From Pseudomonadota bacterium (GTDB taxonomy: Bacteria; Pseudomonadota; Gammaproteobacteria; Acidiferrobacterales; Acidiferrobacteraceae): a stretch of DNA of 64,000 bases. The notes beneath the pieces were generated by a model. That model saw only the letters and a list, made by a program, of their open reading frames with translations, was not told where the DNA came from and searched no databases. Positions 23,317-32,499 of the stretch are shown here, piece after piece. Every line of letters begins with the position of its first letter. The first letter of the stretch is position 1. The position numbers were made by a program, and so were the translations under genes. Where the stretch lies: contig JAKARI010000006.1 of assembly GCA_021819245.1 (NCBI GenBank), positions 31,750-95,749 on the forward strand, read 5' to 3'.

Positions 23317-24171
23317 CTAACGGAAGACGACCGTGCGTTGGCCGTGGATCAGGACGCGGTCGTCGAGATGATAACCAAGCCCGCGCGCCAGCACGGTCTT
23401 TTCGATGTCGCGGCCGTAACGCACGAGATCCGAGGGGTCGTCGGAGTGGTCGACGCGCACCACGTCTTGCTCGATGATGGGACCGTCGTCGAGGTTCGAC
23501 GTCACATAGTGGCAGGTCGCGCCGACGAGCTTGACGCCCCGCTCATAGGCCTGATGGTAGGGCTTGGCGCCCTTGAAGCTCGGCAGGAAGCCGTGGTGGA
23601 TGTTGATGATGCGCGTGGGGTAGCGCCGGCATAGGGCGTCTGGAAGGATCTGCATATAGCGCGCGAGCACCATGACATCCCCCTGCGCCGCCTCGAAGAG
23701 CTCGGCGATCCGGGCGAAGGCCGCCGCCTTATCGTGCGGGGCGACCGGCACATGATGAAAGGGGATGCCGTGCCATTCCACGAAACCCCGGTGCGTGTCG
23801 TGATTGGATATCACGCACGGGATCTCGATGTCCCATTCCCGCGCCTGCCAGCGCGCCAAAAGGTCGTAGAGGCAGTGGCCAAGCTGGGACACGAGGATCA
23901 CGACACGTTTTTTGTAGGCGCTGTCGACCACCCGCCAATCCATGGCAAATTCCGCGGCAATCGGGGCAAGCTGTGTGCGGAAGGCCGCGACATCGAAGGG
24001 CAGGGAGTCGGCGAGGATCTCCTGGCGCATGAAAAACCGGCGGCCTTCCGGGTCGGAGTGATGGTTCGCCTCCGTGATCCAGCCGCCGTGGGCGGCGATA
24101 AGGCCGCTGACTGCGGCGACGATGCCGACGCGATCGGGACAGGAGAGCGTCAGCGTATAGCGGCGCGGCAT
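23317..24171 (-). CDS. purU: Formyltetrahydrofolate deformylase
   Basis: Hydrolyses 10-formyl-tetrahydrofolate to formate and tetrahydrofolate, balancing one-carbon pools. It has 284 residues. An N-terminal ACT domain (about 1-85, starting RYTLTLSCPDRVGIVAAVSG) is followed by the formyl transferase fold. The catalytic Asn, His and Asp are seen in ISNHDTH, INIHHGFLPSFKGAKPYHQA and SNLDDGPIIEQD. It is convergent with the TonB-dependent receptor gene and is a single-gene unit. Confidence 0.95.
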   Translation of the reverse strand: MPRRYTLTLSCPDRVGIVAAVSGLIAAHGGWITEANHHSDPEGRRFFMRQEILADSLPFDVAAFRTQLAPIAAEFAMDWRVVDSAYKKRVVILVSQLGHCLYDLLARWQAREWDIEIPCVISNHDTHRGFVEWHGIPFHHVPVAPHDKAAAFARIAELFEAAQGDVMVLARYMQILPDALCRRYPTRIINIHHGFLPSFKGAKPYHQAYERGVKLVGATCHYVTSNLDDGPIIEQDVVRVDHSDDPSDLVRYGRDIEKTVLARGLGYHLDDRVLIHGQRTVVFR

Positions 24172-24447
24172 CCGGGGCTCCGGGGCTTGGTGGTCGCGCT
24201 ATTCTGACATTCCCGGGCCTTGGAACGGAAGGCTAAAGTCCCGCCCCGAGCCGACCCCGTCATGTGGGGGTCTCGCGCCGATCAGGGTGTCATCGGGTCG
24301 CGGGTGTGCCGGCTCCGGCTGGCGTCGATGGAAGGCCGGCGGCCCCGCGTTCGTATCCGTAGCGCCAAAGGCGGGAGGCTGGGTGTGCGGCGCAGGCCTT
24401 GGTATCATGTCCGCTGCGGCCCATCGCCGCGATCCGGTGAGGAATTC

Positions 24448-24867
24448 ATGAAGAAACACGGGGGACCACGGCGTCCAGGGGATGATCTCAATGGCGGGCG
24501 GCTTGACGCCATCGTGGCGCGCGCCCATAAGGAGGCGAAGACGCGCATGCTCGGTTACCGCGAGCAGTCACTGCGGCTGCATCCGCATGTCTGCGCGCGC
24601 TGCGGCCGTGCGTTCGATCGCAGTCACCTCCATGAACTGACCGTGCACCACAAGGATCACAATCACGACAATAACCCCCCCGACGGCAGCAATTGGGAGA
24701 ATCTCTGCCTGTATTGCCATGATTGGGAGCATCAGAAGTATTCGTACGCGGTGACCGGGGCCTACGCGGACTTCGGGCTGACGAACGTACCCGCATCGCC
24801 CACAGACGCCACACACAACCCGTTTGCGGGCCTGAAGGAGGCGCTTTCTCAAAAGCGTAAAGACTGA
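24448..24867 (+). CDS. yajD: YajD family HNH nuclease
   Basis: A 139-residue HNH endonuclease-like protein. A CxxC pair (CARCGRAF) and a second one (CLYCHDWEH) form a zinc site. The catalytic HNH motif appears in LTVHHKDHNHDNNPPDGSNW. This matches the YajD family of proteobacteria, whose cellular role is not established. ATG 24448 follows GGTGAGGAATTC and gives the family N terminus MKKHGG. A strong terminator that serves the convergent cspA lies just after it. Confidence 0.9.
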   Translation: MKKHGGPRRPGDDLNGGRLDAIVARAHKEAKTRMLGYREQSLRLHPHVCARCGRAFDRSHLHELTVHHKDHNHDNNPPDGSNWENLCLYCHDWEHQKYSYAVTGAYADFGLTNVPASPTDATHNPFAGLKEALSQKRKD

Positions 24868-24893
24868 CCACCGGGGCGGAAGGCGCCCCAAAG

Positions 24894-24924
24894 AAAAACC
24901 GGCGGCCCCCGAAGGGACCGCCGG
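24894..24924 (-). terminator. Rho-independent terminator of cspA
   Basis: Read on the minus strand, CCGGCGGTCCC and GGGGGCCGCCGG pair around a TTCG tetraloop, followed by a TTTTT run (24894-24898). It lies 31 bases after the cspA stop and may also act on the convergent yajD transcript. Confidence 0.85.
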
Positions 24925-24955
24925 CAGGTCTACGACGGGCTGTCGGCCCTTGAGC

Positions 24956-25159
24956 TTAGGCCGGGGTGACCTGAGTGGCCTGAAGACCCTTGGGTCCCTT
25001 CTCGACCTGGTAGGTCACGGCCTGACCTTCGGCCAAGGTCTTGAATCCCGAGCCGGTGATCGCCGAGAAGTGCACGAATACGTCGGCGCTCCCGTCCGAG
25101 GGAGAAATAAAACCGAAACCCTTTGCTTCATTGAACCACTTCACTGTTCCTGTTGCCAT
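24956..25159 (-). CDS. cspA: Cold-shock domain protein (CspA family)
   Basis: A 67-residue single-domain nucleic acid chaperone. RNP1 reads KGFGFI and RNP2 reads DVFVHF, both intact, after [12 protein letters not shown]. Such proteins bind single-stranded RNA and melt secondary structure. Several paralogues usually exist per genome, so the symbol is generic. It has its own terminator. Confidence 0.93.
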   Translation of the reverse strand: MATGTVKWFNEAKGFGFISPSDGSADVFVHFSAITGSGFKTLAEGQAVTYQVEKGPKGLQATQVTPA

Positions 25160-25507
25160 TCTGGTAGTGCCTCGATGTGTATGTAAGAACTAATCCCCGT
25201 TATCCGGGTATAATTGCAGGATCGTAAGGAAGATGTACGGGAAATTGCCGGGTGACACTTCGTGTAACATCCTAAAGAGAAGCTGCAATGGCGATACGCT
25301 ACGCTAGTTCTGCGGCCCTTGCAACAGGGGGCAGGAGCGCATAGCCATTGGCGTATAGGGGGGCAGGGACGGGGGTTTACGCCGTCTGGCTCGGGGTCCG
25401 GCGGGAATTTAAGGAACTTCCCTGAAACCGGGGGGACACAATCACTGGTAGGTCCTTGAAGCCACTCGGCTGGTAGCGGAATTCATAGAGAAAATGAAGG
25501 GGATGGC
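25160..25507. other. Divergent intergenic region between cspA and the glucan locus
   Basis: No gene is seen. On the minus strand, the TATACC of CAATTATACCCGG (near 25212) could be the cspA -10, leaving a leader of about 45 bases. On the plus strand an exact GGAACTT occurs at 25413-25419, the -35 consensus of sigma-E promoters, but no clear -10 follows at the usual spacing. Confidence 0.45.
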
Positions 25508-25876
25508 GTGATAATCGACGAGCGAGCGCACAAACGGGTGCGTAGGATTTCGCTCGATGTGGCCGAGCCTGCGGAGATTCAGGAGAGAGTGCGGGTCTAT
25601 CTCGCAGTCCTCGGAGTCGGTCAGGCCGCGGCCGAGGAGTGGGCCCGGCAGGCGTGCGAAGGGGTTACGAGCGCCGGTGAGGCGTTTATGCGGCTGCGCG
25701 AGAGATTGGTTGCAGACCTTGCGGCCCGCGCCCCCCATGTCACGGATGACCCGGAGTGTGCCGCGCTCGCGCGCCTTTCGGTCTGGCTGCACGCGGACCC
25801 CGCGAAGCTTGCCGCGCTGCCCCTTGCGCCACCGCTCACGCGCCAGCCGATGGCGTCGGAGCGGGTACGTTCATGA
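25508..25876 (+). CDS. Probable detached N-terminal part of glucosyltransferase OpgH
   Basis: A 122-residue soluble protein starting at GTG 25508 after GAAGGGGATG. It is helical, with no membrane segment. Its C-terminal end, PLAPPLTRQPMAS, resembles the PP-x-x-R-x-x-M segment that precedes the first membrane helix in OpgH. Its stop overlaps the start of opgH by 4 bases, and that OpgH lacks the usual cytoplasmic N terminus. I infer that it is the N-terminal regulatory portion encoded as a separate subunit; in E. coli that portion binds FtsZ. It could instead be an unrelated small protein. The similarity is short, so this is moderate at best. Confidence 0.55.
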   Translation: MIIDERAHKRVRRISLDVAEPAEIQERVRVYLAVLGVGQAAAEEWARQACEGVTSAGEAFMRLRERLVADLAARAPHVTDDPECAALARLSVWLHADPAKLAALPLAPPLTRQPMASERVRS

Positions 25877-27990
25877 GTGGCGCCACACGACGGGGACCGG
25901 CCTCGCGTCATGGTGGGATGTGGCGAGGCCTTTTGTTGGGGCTTCTGGTCCTGATACCGGGCGTTGTGGCCGGCGAGTTTCTGCTCGAGGTGCTCCCGCA
26001 CCCCGGTTATACCGGCCTAAACGACGCGCTTGCGATAGTATTCGGATTCCTGTTCGGATGGATATCGATCGGCCTTTGGATATCGCTTGCCGGGGCGGTG
26101 TTGCTGCTGTTTCGAACGCGATCGCGCCTTATGGCGCCGGCCTCCACGACCGGTGACGCGCGCGTCGCGCTGGTCGTCCCGGTGTTTCGCGAGGACCCGC
26201 ATGCGGTGTGCGCGCGGGTAGAGAGCGTATATCGGTCCCTGGAGGCCGCAGGGCGGCTTACGCAATGCGATTTCTTCCTGCTAAGCGACAGCAACGATGC
26301 CGACGCCTGGGTGGAGGAGGAGGTCGCGTGGGCAGGATTGCGCGCCCGATTGGGAATCGAGGCGCGCGTCTACTACCGCCGCCGGCACATCAATATCAAG
26401 CGCAAGAGCGGCAATATCGCGGACTTCTGCCGGCGCTGGGGGTCCCAATACCGTTATATGGTGGTACTCGACGCCGATAGCCTCATGACCGGCGAGGTCT
26501 TGGGGCGGCTCGTTGATCTCATGGAGCATAACCCCTCGGTGGGGCTGATTCAGACCTTGCCGGCGGCTATTCACCAGGACACCCTGTTTGGGCGTATCCA
26601 GCAGTTTGCGAGCCGGTTGTACGGCCCGGTGTTCGCCGCCGGCCTGCATTTCTGGCATATGGGCGAGGGCCATTATTGGGGCCATAACGCTATCGTCCGC
26701 GTGGCGCCTTTCATGCGCCATTGCGCGTTGCCGCGGCTGCCCGGTTCCGGTGCATTCGGCGGCGAGATCATGAGCCACGATTTTGTGGAGGCGGCGTTGC
26801 TGCGCCGCGCCGGATGGGAGGTGTGGCTGGAGCCCGGGCTCGAGGGCAGCTATGAGGAGACCCCGCCGACCTTGCTCGATGAGTTGAAGCGCGACCGGCG
26901 CTGGGCGCAAGGCAATATTCAGCACACGCGGCTCATTTTTGCCCGGGGATTTGTGCCGCTGCATCGGGCGGTATTCGTAAACGGGATCATGTCCTACGGG
27001 TCATCGCTCTTGTGGCTTGCGTTTTTGCTGCTATCGAGCACCGAGGTGGTCTTGCATGTTTTGGTCCCGCCGCGCTATTTCCCGCATGCCCATGTCTTGT
27101 TTCCGGTGTGGCCCGTGTGGCATCCGCAATGGGCGGCGACCCTGTTTTGGTTTACGCTAGCGATCCTGTTCATTCCTAAACTCATGTCGATTGCGCTTGC
27201 CATCATAAACCGCCGCACGCGCGGTTTCGGGGGGGTGGCGCACCTGCTCGCCGGGGTGCTAGCCGAGAGTCTGGTATCGGCGCTGCTTGCGCCGGTGCGC
27301 ATGCTCTTTCATACGATGTTCGTCATCTCTGTACTGATGGGGCGCAAGACCCCATGGGGCCCACAGGTGCGTGGCAATGCCAGCACGGGCTGGCGGGAGG
27401 CGGTGCGCTATCACGGCCCCGGTACGGCGCTGGCGATCGCCTGGGGAGGGCTGATCTATGGTCTTAGCCCCGCGTACTTCTGGTGGCTTCTGCCGGTCAT
27501 GGGCGCCTGGGTGGCGGCGATACCGCTGTCGGTATGGCTAAGCCGCGTGGGGCCAGGCCAAGCGGCGCGGCGTCTCGGGCTTTTTGTGACACCCGAGGAG
27601 GCCCATCCGCCGGCGCTCATGCGTCTTTATCAGGAGGCCCTCGCAGCGCCTGGCTTTACGCGCTGCACCGCAGCCCGGGGGTTCCTTGCGGCTATCGTTG
27701 ACCCGGGGGTAAACGCGCTGCACTGCGCGCTCTTGCGCCCCTCCGACAGCCGTCATGAGGGGACGGTATTGAGCCGCCAGCAGTTGATCCTGGCGGCCAT
27801 AAAGGATGGGCCGGCGGCGCTTGACGCCACCGAGCGGTTGCGGCTTTTGAGTGATCGTGACAGCACCGCGGCGCTGCACTGGCAGGTGTGGGCGTTGCGC
27901 GCGCCGCGTGCGCGGTATTGGCTTGCGGACAATATCACGATGACGACCGTCGAGCAGCCGACGCCGCCGATCGCTCAGGTTCATCATTAA
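25873..27990 (+). CDS. opgH: Glucans biosynthesis glucosyltransferase OpgH (MdoH)
   Basis: Inner membrane GT2 enzyme that polymerises the beta-1,2 backbone of osmoregulated periplasmic glucans from UDP-glucose and exports it. It has 705 residues. Two helices lie near the N terminus (about 18-38 and 50-75). The catalytic domain has VVPVFREDPHAV, the metal DADSLMTG, HDFVEAALLRRAGWEVW and the QxxRW-like KRDRRWAQGN. Several helices follow (about 375-560) before a soluble tail. Unlike E. coli OpgH (about 850 residues) it begins almost directly at the membrane; the missing front seems to be the separate gene before it. It is followed by opgG, the reverse of the E. coli order. Confidence 0.92.
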   Translation: MSGATRRGPASRHGGMWRGLLLGLLVLIPGVVAGEFLLEVLPHPGYTGLNDALAIVFGFLFGWISIGLWISLAGAVLLLFRTRSRLMAPASTTGDARVALVVPVFREDPHAVCARVESVYRSLEAAGRLTQCDFFLLSDSNDADAWVEEEVAWAGLRARLGIEARVYYRRRHINIKRKSGNIADFCRRWGSQYRYMVVLDADSLMTGEVLGRLVDLMEHNPSVGLIQTLPAAIHQDTLFGRIQQFASRLYGPVFAAGLHFWHMGEGHYWGHNAIVRVAPFMRHCALPRLPGSGAFGGEIMSHDFVEAALLRRAGWEVWLEPGLEGSYEETPPTLLDELKRDRRWAQGNIQHTRLIFARGFVPLHRAVFVNGIMSYGSSLLWLAFLLLSSTEVVLHVLVPPRYFPHAHVLFPVWPVWHPQWAATLFWFTLAILFIPKLMSIALAIINRRTRGFGGVAHLLAGVLAESLVSALLAPVRMLFHTMFVISVLMGRKTPWGPQVRGNASTGWREAVRYHGPGTALAIAWGGLIYGLSPAYFWWLLPVMGAWVAAIPLSVWLSRVGPGQAARRLGLFVTPEEAHPPALMRLYQEALAAPGFTRCTAARGFLAAIVDPGVNALHCALLRPSDSRHEGTVLSRQQLILAAIKDGPAALDATERLRLLSDRDSTAALHWQVWALRAPRARYWLADNITMTTVEQPTPPIAQVHH

Positions 27991-28027
27991 GTGGATGGCG
28001 CATGATGCAATATATCAAGGGGGGGTT

Positions 28028-29767
28028 GTGAGTAAGCACGGTATCTGGCCGCTGGTTATCTTGAGTACCGCCGTGACCTTGGGCGGCTGCGCCACCACGG
28101 GCGCCGTGCGCCAGGTCAGGATTGAGGCCCAGGCCGCCGATGCCAGGGGCCGGCAGGCGCTGGCGGCGGTAAAGGCCCTGCGCCAAAAGCGCCAGTCGTC
28201 CGATCAGGCGCTCGCGCAGACCCTCGCCCGCATCACGCAGGAGCAAGGGCGGCTTCTTGCGGATATCAGGCGGCTGCGGGCGCGGGAGCGGCGGCCGGCG
28301 CCGCCAAAGGGCGTCATGCGGCCCGCGATGATATCCAAGGCCGCTGCCAATGCCTTTTTTGGGCAGGTCGTGGCGCGTGCCCGGGCGCTAGCCGCCGCCC
28401 CCTATAAGGCGCCGGGCGAGGTGCCCAAGGTCCTGCAGCAGCTCGATTTCTCGCAATACAGCAAGATCTCCTACGTCGGCCGCGTCCCCGGGTGGCCGGC
28501 CGGCCGGCCATTTCATATCCAGCTGTATCCCGCCGGCTATCTCTTTACATGGCCGGAAAAGATCCGGGTCATCGCCGGTGCGCACAGGTTCGTTCCGCAT
28601 TTACCCGTTACCGCAGCCGGTGATCCTGCGCTCGCGGCGCGCCTGCCCAAGGATATCCCCCCGGCCGGCTTTAGCGCCTATACGGGTTTTGGCAGGGGTC
28701 CTGCGGTCGACGAGTTTTTGTCATTTCTCGGGGCGAGCTATTTCCGCGCGGTCGGGGCCGGGCAGTCCTGGGGCCTGTCGGCGCGTGGAGTGGCGGTCGA
28801 TACGGCGCTTGCCCACCGCGCCGAAGAGTTCCCGTATTTCCGGGAATTCTGGTTATTCGTGGCGCATAAGGGTGCGCATGATCTCGCGTTTTGCGCATTG
28901 CTCGACAGCCCGAGCCTGACGGGCGCATACCGCTTTGTGGTTCATCCTGGCGCCGACACCGTGGTTGATGTGAAGGAGGTATTGTTCGAGCGCACGCATG
29001 TCAGGCGCCTGGGTATAGCCCCGCTTACCAGCATGTTTCTGCAGGGCCGATTCAGCCAACATCGCTTTGACCCCTTGATTCGGTCGGCACACGATTCCGA
29101 TGGCATGGCCGTGGCCTTGCCCGGGAACGGGCGGCTGTGGTGGCCGCTGCGTGATCCCAAACGCATTGCCCTCTATCGTTTCCCAGAGGTCAACCCAGCT
29201 GGGTTCGGGCTTATGCAGAGGGCGCGCCGCGCCGGCGATTATCGCGCCTACGGCATGCATTATGAGCGGCGCCCGAATGCCTGGGTCACGCCGGAGGGCA
29301 ACTGGGGCCCCGGGCATCTGGTCTTGGTCGAATTGCCGACCGATAGCCAGACCAATGACAATATCTCGGTGTTCTGGGTGCCGAAGGGCCAGCCGCCCGC
29401 GCTTTCCCCCATGACCTTCCATTACCGGATCGACTGGTCCGGCGCTAATCCGCGCGGTATCCATATCGGTTACGTCAGCGCCTGGCGCCACGCCCGCCGC
29501 GTACCGCACGGCGAGACCTATGTCATCGATTTCGCGGGGGCGGTGCTTGCGCGTTTCGATCCGGCGGCGCTTACCCCCGTCGTGCATGTCTTTGGCCCGG
29601 CCCGCGCGGTCACTCCCTGGCTTACCCGCAATGCCGCCGGCGACATCCGCATGCAGTTTGGCGTCGTGCGTACCGGTTCAGGGCCGGTCACCATTCATGC
29701 GGCACTCCTGCATGGCGCCAAACGCGTGACCGAGACCTGGGCCAATGCCCTGCCGATGGCGCGATGA
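28028..29767 (+). CDS. opgG: Glucan biosynthesis protein OpgG/OpgD family, predicted lipoprotein
   Basis: A 579-residue protein that shapes periplasmic glucans. The family core is clear: FLGASYFRAVGAGQSWGLSA, EFPYFREFWLF, LLDSPSLTGAYRFVV, IAPLTSMFLQG, NPAGFGLMQRARRAGDY and TNDNISVFWVPKG. Unusually, GTG 28028 gives a lipoprotein signal with the lipobox LGGC at about residues 20-23. A charged helical stretch (about 30-95) likely to be a coiled coil follows. Typical OpgG and OpgD are soluble periplasmic proteins, so this one is probably tethered to a membrane. The GGGGGG-rich ribosome site is 5 bases upstream. Confidence 0.88.
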   Translation: MSKHGIWPLVILSTAVTLGGCATTGAVRQVRIEAQAADARGRQALAAVKALRQKRQSSDQALAQTLARITQEQGRLLADIRRLRARERRPAPPKGVMRPAMISKAAANAFFGQVVARARALAAAPYKAPGEVPKVLQQLDFSQYSKISYVGRVPGWPAGRPFHIQLYPAGYLFTWPEKIRVIAGAHRFVPHLPVTAAGDPALAARLPKDIPPAGFSAYTGFGRGPAVDEFLSFLGASYFRAVGAGQSWGLSARGVAVDTALAHRAEEFPYFREFWLFVAHKGAHDLAFCALLDSPSLTGAYRFVVHPGADTVVDVKEVLFERTHVRRLGIAPLTSMFLQGRFSQHRFDPLIRSAHDSDGMAVALPGNGRLWWPLRDPKRIALYRFPEVNPAGFGLMQRARRAGDYRAYGMHYERRPNAWVTPEGNWGPGHLVLVELPTDSQTNDNISVFWVPKGQPPALSPMTFHYRIDWSGANPRGIHIGYVSAWRHARRVPHGETYVIDFAGAVLARFDPAALTPVVHVFGPARAVTPWLTRNAAGDIRMQFGVVRTGSGPVTIHAALLHGAKRVTETWANALPMAR

Positions 29768-30052
29768 GGGGTCGGCGCCGCACCAAGGGCGGCGGGTGAC
29801 GCGCGAGCGCGGCTCACCAGGGGCGTGCCGCCCGCGCGGCCGGGATGGGTAGGGATTGCCGGGATCGCGCAGCCCCGGGCAATGGTCTAAACTTTACGCG
29901 AGATCGCGACGGTCTGGCGGCGTGCGAGCCCCCTGAAGGTGCCGCTGTGATCCGACAGGGGGATGAAGGCCGCGGCATCCTGAAGGGCCTTCTGCGGCCG
30001 CGGCGCTTCCCAGGACATAGTGCGGTGACCAGAGGGGGCGTATGAGGGGCGT

Positions 30053-30625
30053 ATGGTAAAGGACCGAGTCGGGCCGGCGCGGGGTGGAATCGCGCGTCGC
30101 ATCGTGGCGGCGGCCGTGATGGGGCTGCTCGTGGCGGGCATGGCGCGGCCACCGCTGCCGCGGCCCTCCCTGTTTGGCGTGCCGCTGCAGACCGCGACCC
30201 GCGGCGCGCTCACCCGGGCCCTTTCGCGTGCGCACCTGACCCTGGTCCCCGGCGGCCGGCACCAGTGGTATGACCTCTATAACGTCAACGGGGCCCTGAA
30301 ACACGCGAGCCGGCTGGCCGTGAGCTATACGCACGGCGGGCGTTTCGCCAAGGCCGTTTATATTTTTCCTAGTTTTATCAGCACCAAGCGCTTCGGCTAC
30401 GTGCTCAAGATTGTGCGCGCCAAGTACGGGCCGCCGTCGCATATGACCGGAGAGGCGGATATCGGCCGGGTGCGGGCACGCTGGAAGCTGGCGGACGGTT
30501 TCGAGATCATCGTTAAGCGCGGCTGGCCGAATCCGACAACCTACATGGTCATAGAAAATCACCTGACCTTGCAGCGCATGAAGGCCGAACAGAGGAAGGC
30601 CATGGCCAATAGCGGCGCATTTTAG
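30053..30625 (+). CDS. Unknown exported or membrane-anchored protein
   Basis: A 190-residue protein with a basic N terminus and one hydrophobic segment at about 15-32 (RIVAAAVMGLLVAGMA), followed by a soluble domain of about 155 residues. I do not recognise the family. The domain has LYNVNGALKHASRLAVSYT, FGYVLKIVRAKYGPPSHM and NPTTYMVIENHLTLQRMK, which look like a compact alpha/beta fold. It follows the glucan genes by 285 bases and may share their envelope context, but no operon link is evident. Confidence 0.7.
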   Translation: MVKDRVGPARGGIARRIVAAAVMGLLVAGMARPPLPRPSLFGVPLQTATRGALTRALSRAHLTLVPGGRHQWYDLYNVNGALKHASRLAVSYTHGGRFAKAVYIFPSFISTKRFGYVLKIVRAKYGPPSHMTGEADIGRVRARWKLADGFEIIVKRGWPNPTTYMVIENHLTLQRMKAEQRKAMANSGAF

Positions 30626-30844
30626 GAGGGCCGTGCTCGAGCCCATTGCGTAATGCGGTCTTTGGCCGCATAATGCGCGCTCAGGATGGCTAATGTCTGT
30701 AGTGTTGTCGATATCAAGATCGTAACCCGCAGTGTCCGACCTCCGTCAGTCGTTACCCTAATCCCGTCATAACCATCGCCGCCTTGAGGGTGCCGATGGC
30801 GTGCGGCCGCGCGCCGCTTCCCTAGGTGTTTTTCAGGAGTCTCC

Positions 30845-32182
30845 ATGTCTTTTGCGTCATTGAATTTGATCCCCCCGTTGCTGAGCGCCCTTAAGGCCGC
30901 TGGCTATGAACAGCCGACCCCGATTCAGATAGCCGCGATCCCGGCGGTGCTCGCCGGCCGCGACGTCATGGCCTGCGCTCAGACCGGGACCGGCAAGACC
31001 GCAGCGTTTCTGCTCCCGACCTTGCAGCGCCTGGAGGCGCGCCGCGCGCCCGCTGGCCGTGGCCCGCGGGCGCTGGTGCTCACCCCCACGCGCGAGCTCG
31101 CGACCCAGGTCAGGGACGCGGCGTCCGTTTACGCCAAGGAGTTGCATCATGTGCGCCTGGGGACGATCGTGGGCGGGGTCCCTTATCCGCCGCAGCAAAA
31201 GCTCCTCATGCGGCCGCTCGACGTGTTGGTGGCGACCCCGGGGCGGTTTCTGGACCATATGGAGCGCGGGCGCATCGATTTCACGCGCCTTGAGGTCGTG
31301 ATTCTGGATGAGGCCGACCGCATGCTCGATATGGGCTTTCTCGCGGATGTCGAGCGCATCATGGCGGCGACCCCGGCAACGCGCCAGACGGTGATGTTCT
31401 CGGCGACCTTCGAGGGCCGTATCGCCACCCTGGCCGGCCGCTTGCTGAAAGATCCCGAGCGCATTCGCATCGCGCCCACCGAGGCGCAGAACGCAAAGAT
31501 CGTCCAGCATGTCCACTATGTGAGCGATATTGCGCAAAAGAAGGCCATGCTGATGGCCTTGCTCAAGGAAGGCGCCATGGGCCAGGCGATCGTATTTACG
31601 GGGACCAAGCATGGTGCCGATCGCTTGGCCACGGCCATCGGCCAGAATGGACACACCGCAGCCGCCTTGCACGGCGATATGCGCCAAGGGGCACGCAATC
31701 GTACGCTCGCGCAGTTCCGTGCCGGTGCGGTGCAGGTATTGGTCGCGACCGATGTCGCCGCGCGCGGCATCGATGTCGCTGCGATCTCGCACGTCTTTAA
31801 TTACGATCTGCCGCGTTCCGCGGAAGACTATGTGCATCGCATAGGCCGTACCGGACGGGCTGGGCAAAGTGGTCTCGCCGTGTCGTTTGCGACGCGTGCC
31901 GAGCATGGCGCCTTAAAGCGCATCGAGAGATTTACCGGCCAGCCGATCGCGGCGCGCGGCCTGACCGGTTTCCCGGTCACGGAGCCGCCGGCGCACGAGG
32001 CGAAGGGCCCGGCACCGGCCGGCCGGAGGATGGCGCGATCCAGGGACCGCAATCGCACCGGTCGGCCCGGCGGCCCGGCCCGCGACGGACGCGGTCTTGC
32101 GCATCGGTCCCCGCACCGGGATGGGGAAGGGCGTGGCCCGGCGGCGCGGGCGCGCCTCGAGTCGGCCGGTGGCGAGTCCTAG
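30845..32182 (+). CDS. rhlE: DEAD-box RNA helicase, RhlE type
   Basis: ATP-dependent RNA helicase of 445 residues. The motifs are in order: the Q motif (YEQPTPIQ), AQTGTGKTAAF (I), PTRELA (Ia), LDEADRMLDMGF (II), SATFEG (III), ATDVAARGID (V) and HRIGRTGRAG (VI). A basic, Arg-, Pro- and Gly-rich disordered tail begins at about residue 375. RhlE-type enzymes act in ribosome assembly and RNA decay at low temperature. The 220-base region upstream likely holds its promoter. Confidence 0.93.
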   Translation: MSFASLNLIPPLLSALKAAGYEQPTPIQIAAIPAVLAGRDVMACAQTGTGKTAAFLLPTLQRLEARRAPAGRGPRALVLTPTRELATQVRDAASVYAKELHHVRLGTIVGGVPYPPQQKLLMRPLDVLVATPGRFLDHMERGRIDFTRLEVVILDEADRMLDMGFLADVERIMAATPATRQTVMFSATFEGRIATLAGRLLKDPERIRIAPTEAQNAKIVQHVHYVSDIAQKKAMLMALLKEGAMGQAIVFTGTKHGADRLATAIGQNGHTAAALHGDMRQGARNRTLAQFRAGAVQVLVATDVAARGIDVAAISHVFNYDLPRSAEDYVHRIGRTGRAGQSGLAVSFATRAEHGALKRIERFTGQPIAARGLTGFPVTEPPAHEAKGPAPAGRRMARSRDRNRTGRPGGPARDGRGLAHRSPHRDGEGRGPAARARLESAGGES

Positions 32183-32441
32183 GTTTTCGGGGGCGTCGTT
32201 CTCTGGCGGGCTTAGGCCTCTTGGAGGGTCCGTTCAGCAGGTTTTTGCCAAACGGACAAGCGCGCCGGCTCTCGGTATGCGCGATGGGACATCTAAGCCG
32301 CCCTCGCGCCCTCGATCTCGGCGCCATTCGGGTGTGGTACCCCCTGTGCGCCGCGTCGGGGGGCGGTAACCAGCGGCTTGGTGTAAGGTAAGGGCCCGCT
32401 CGCCCGCGCGCCGGACCCTTGAAAAGGTCGGCCCGGAACAG
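32183..32441. other. Intergenic region after rhlE
   Basis: No gene is recognised; a short plus-strand frame at 32097-32369 is out of frame with rhlE and has no family features. No T-tract terminator was found directly after rhlE. Confidence 0.5.
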
Positions 32442-32473
32442 CATAACGACGACATCATTATGCTGTCGTTATG
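32442..32473. promoter_or_regulatory. Candidate operator of the RHH antitoxin
   Basis: Perfect 9-base inverted repeat CATAACGAC / GTCGTTATG separated by 14 bases, ending 26 bases before the antitoxin start. Ribbon-helix-helix antitoxins normally bind such palindromes to repress their own operon. The AT-rich ATCATTATG between the arms may carry part of the -10. Confidence 0.6.
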
Positions 32474-32499
32474 ATGGCTTGTGAACGAGGCGTCGTCAC

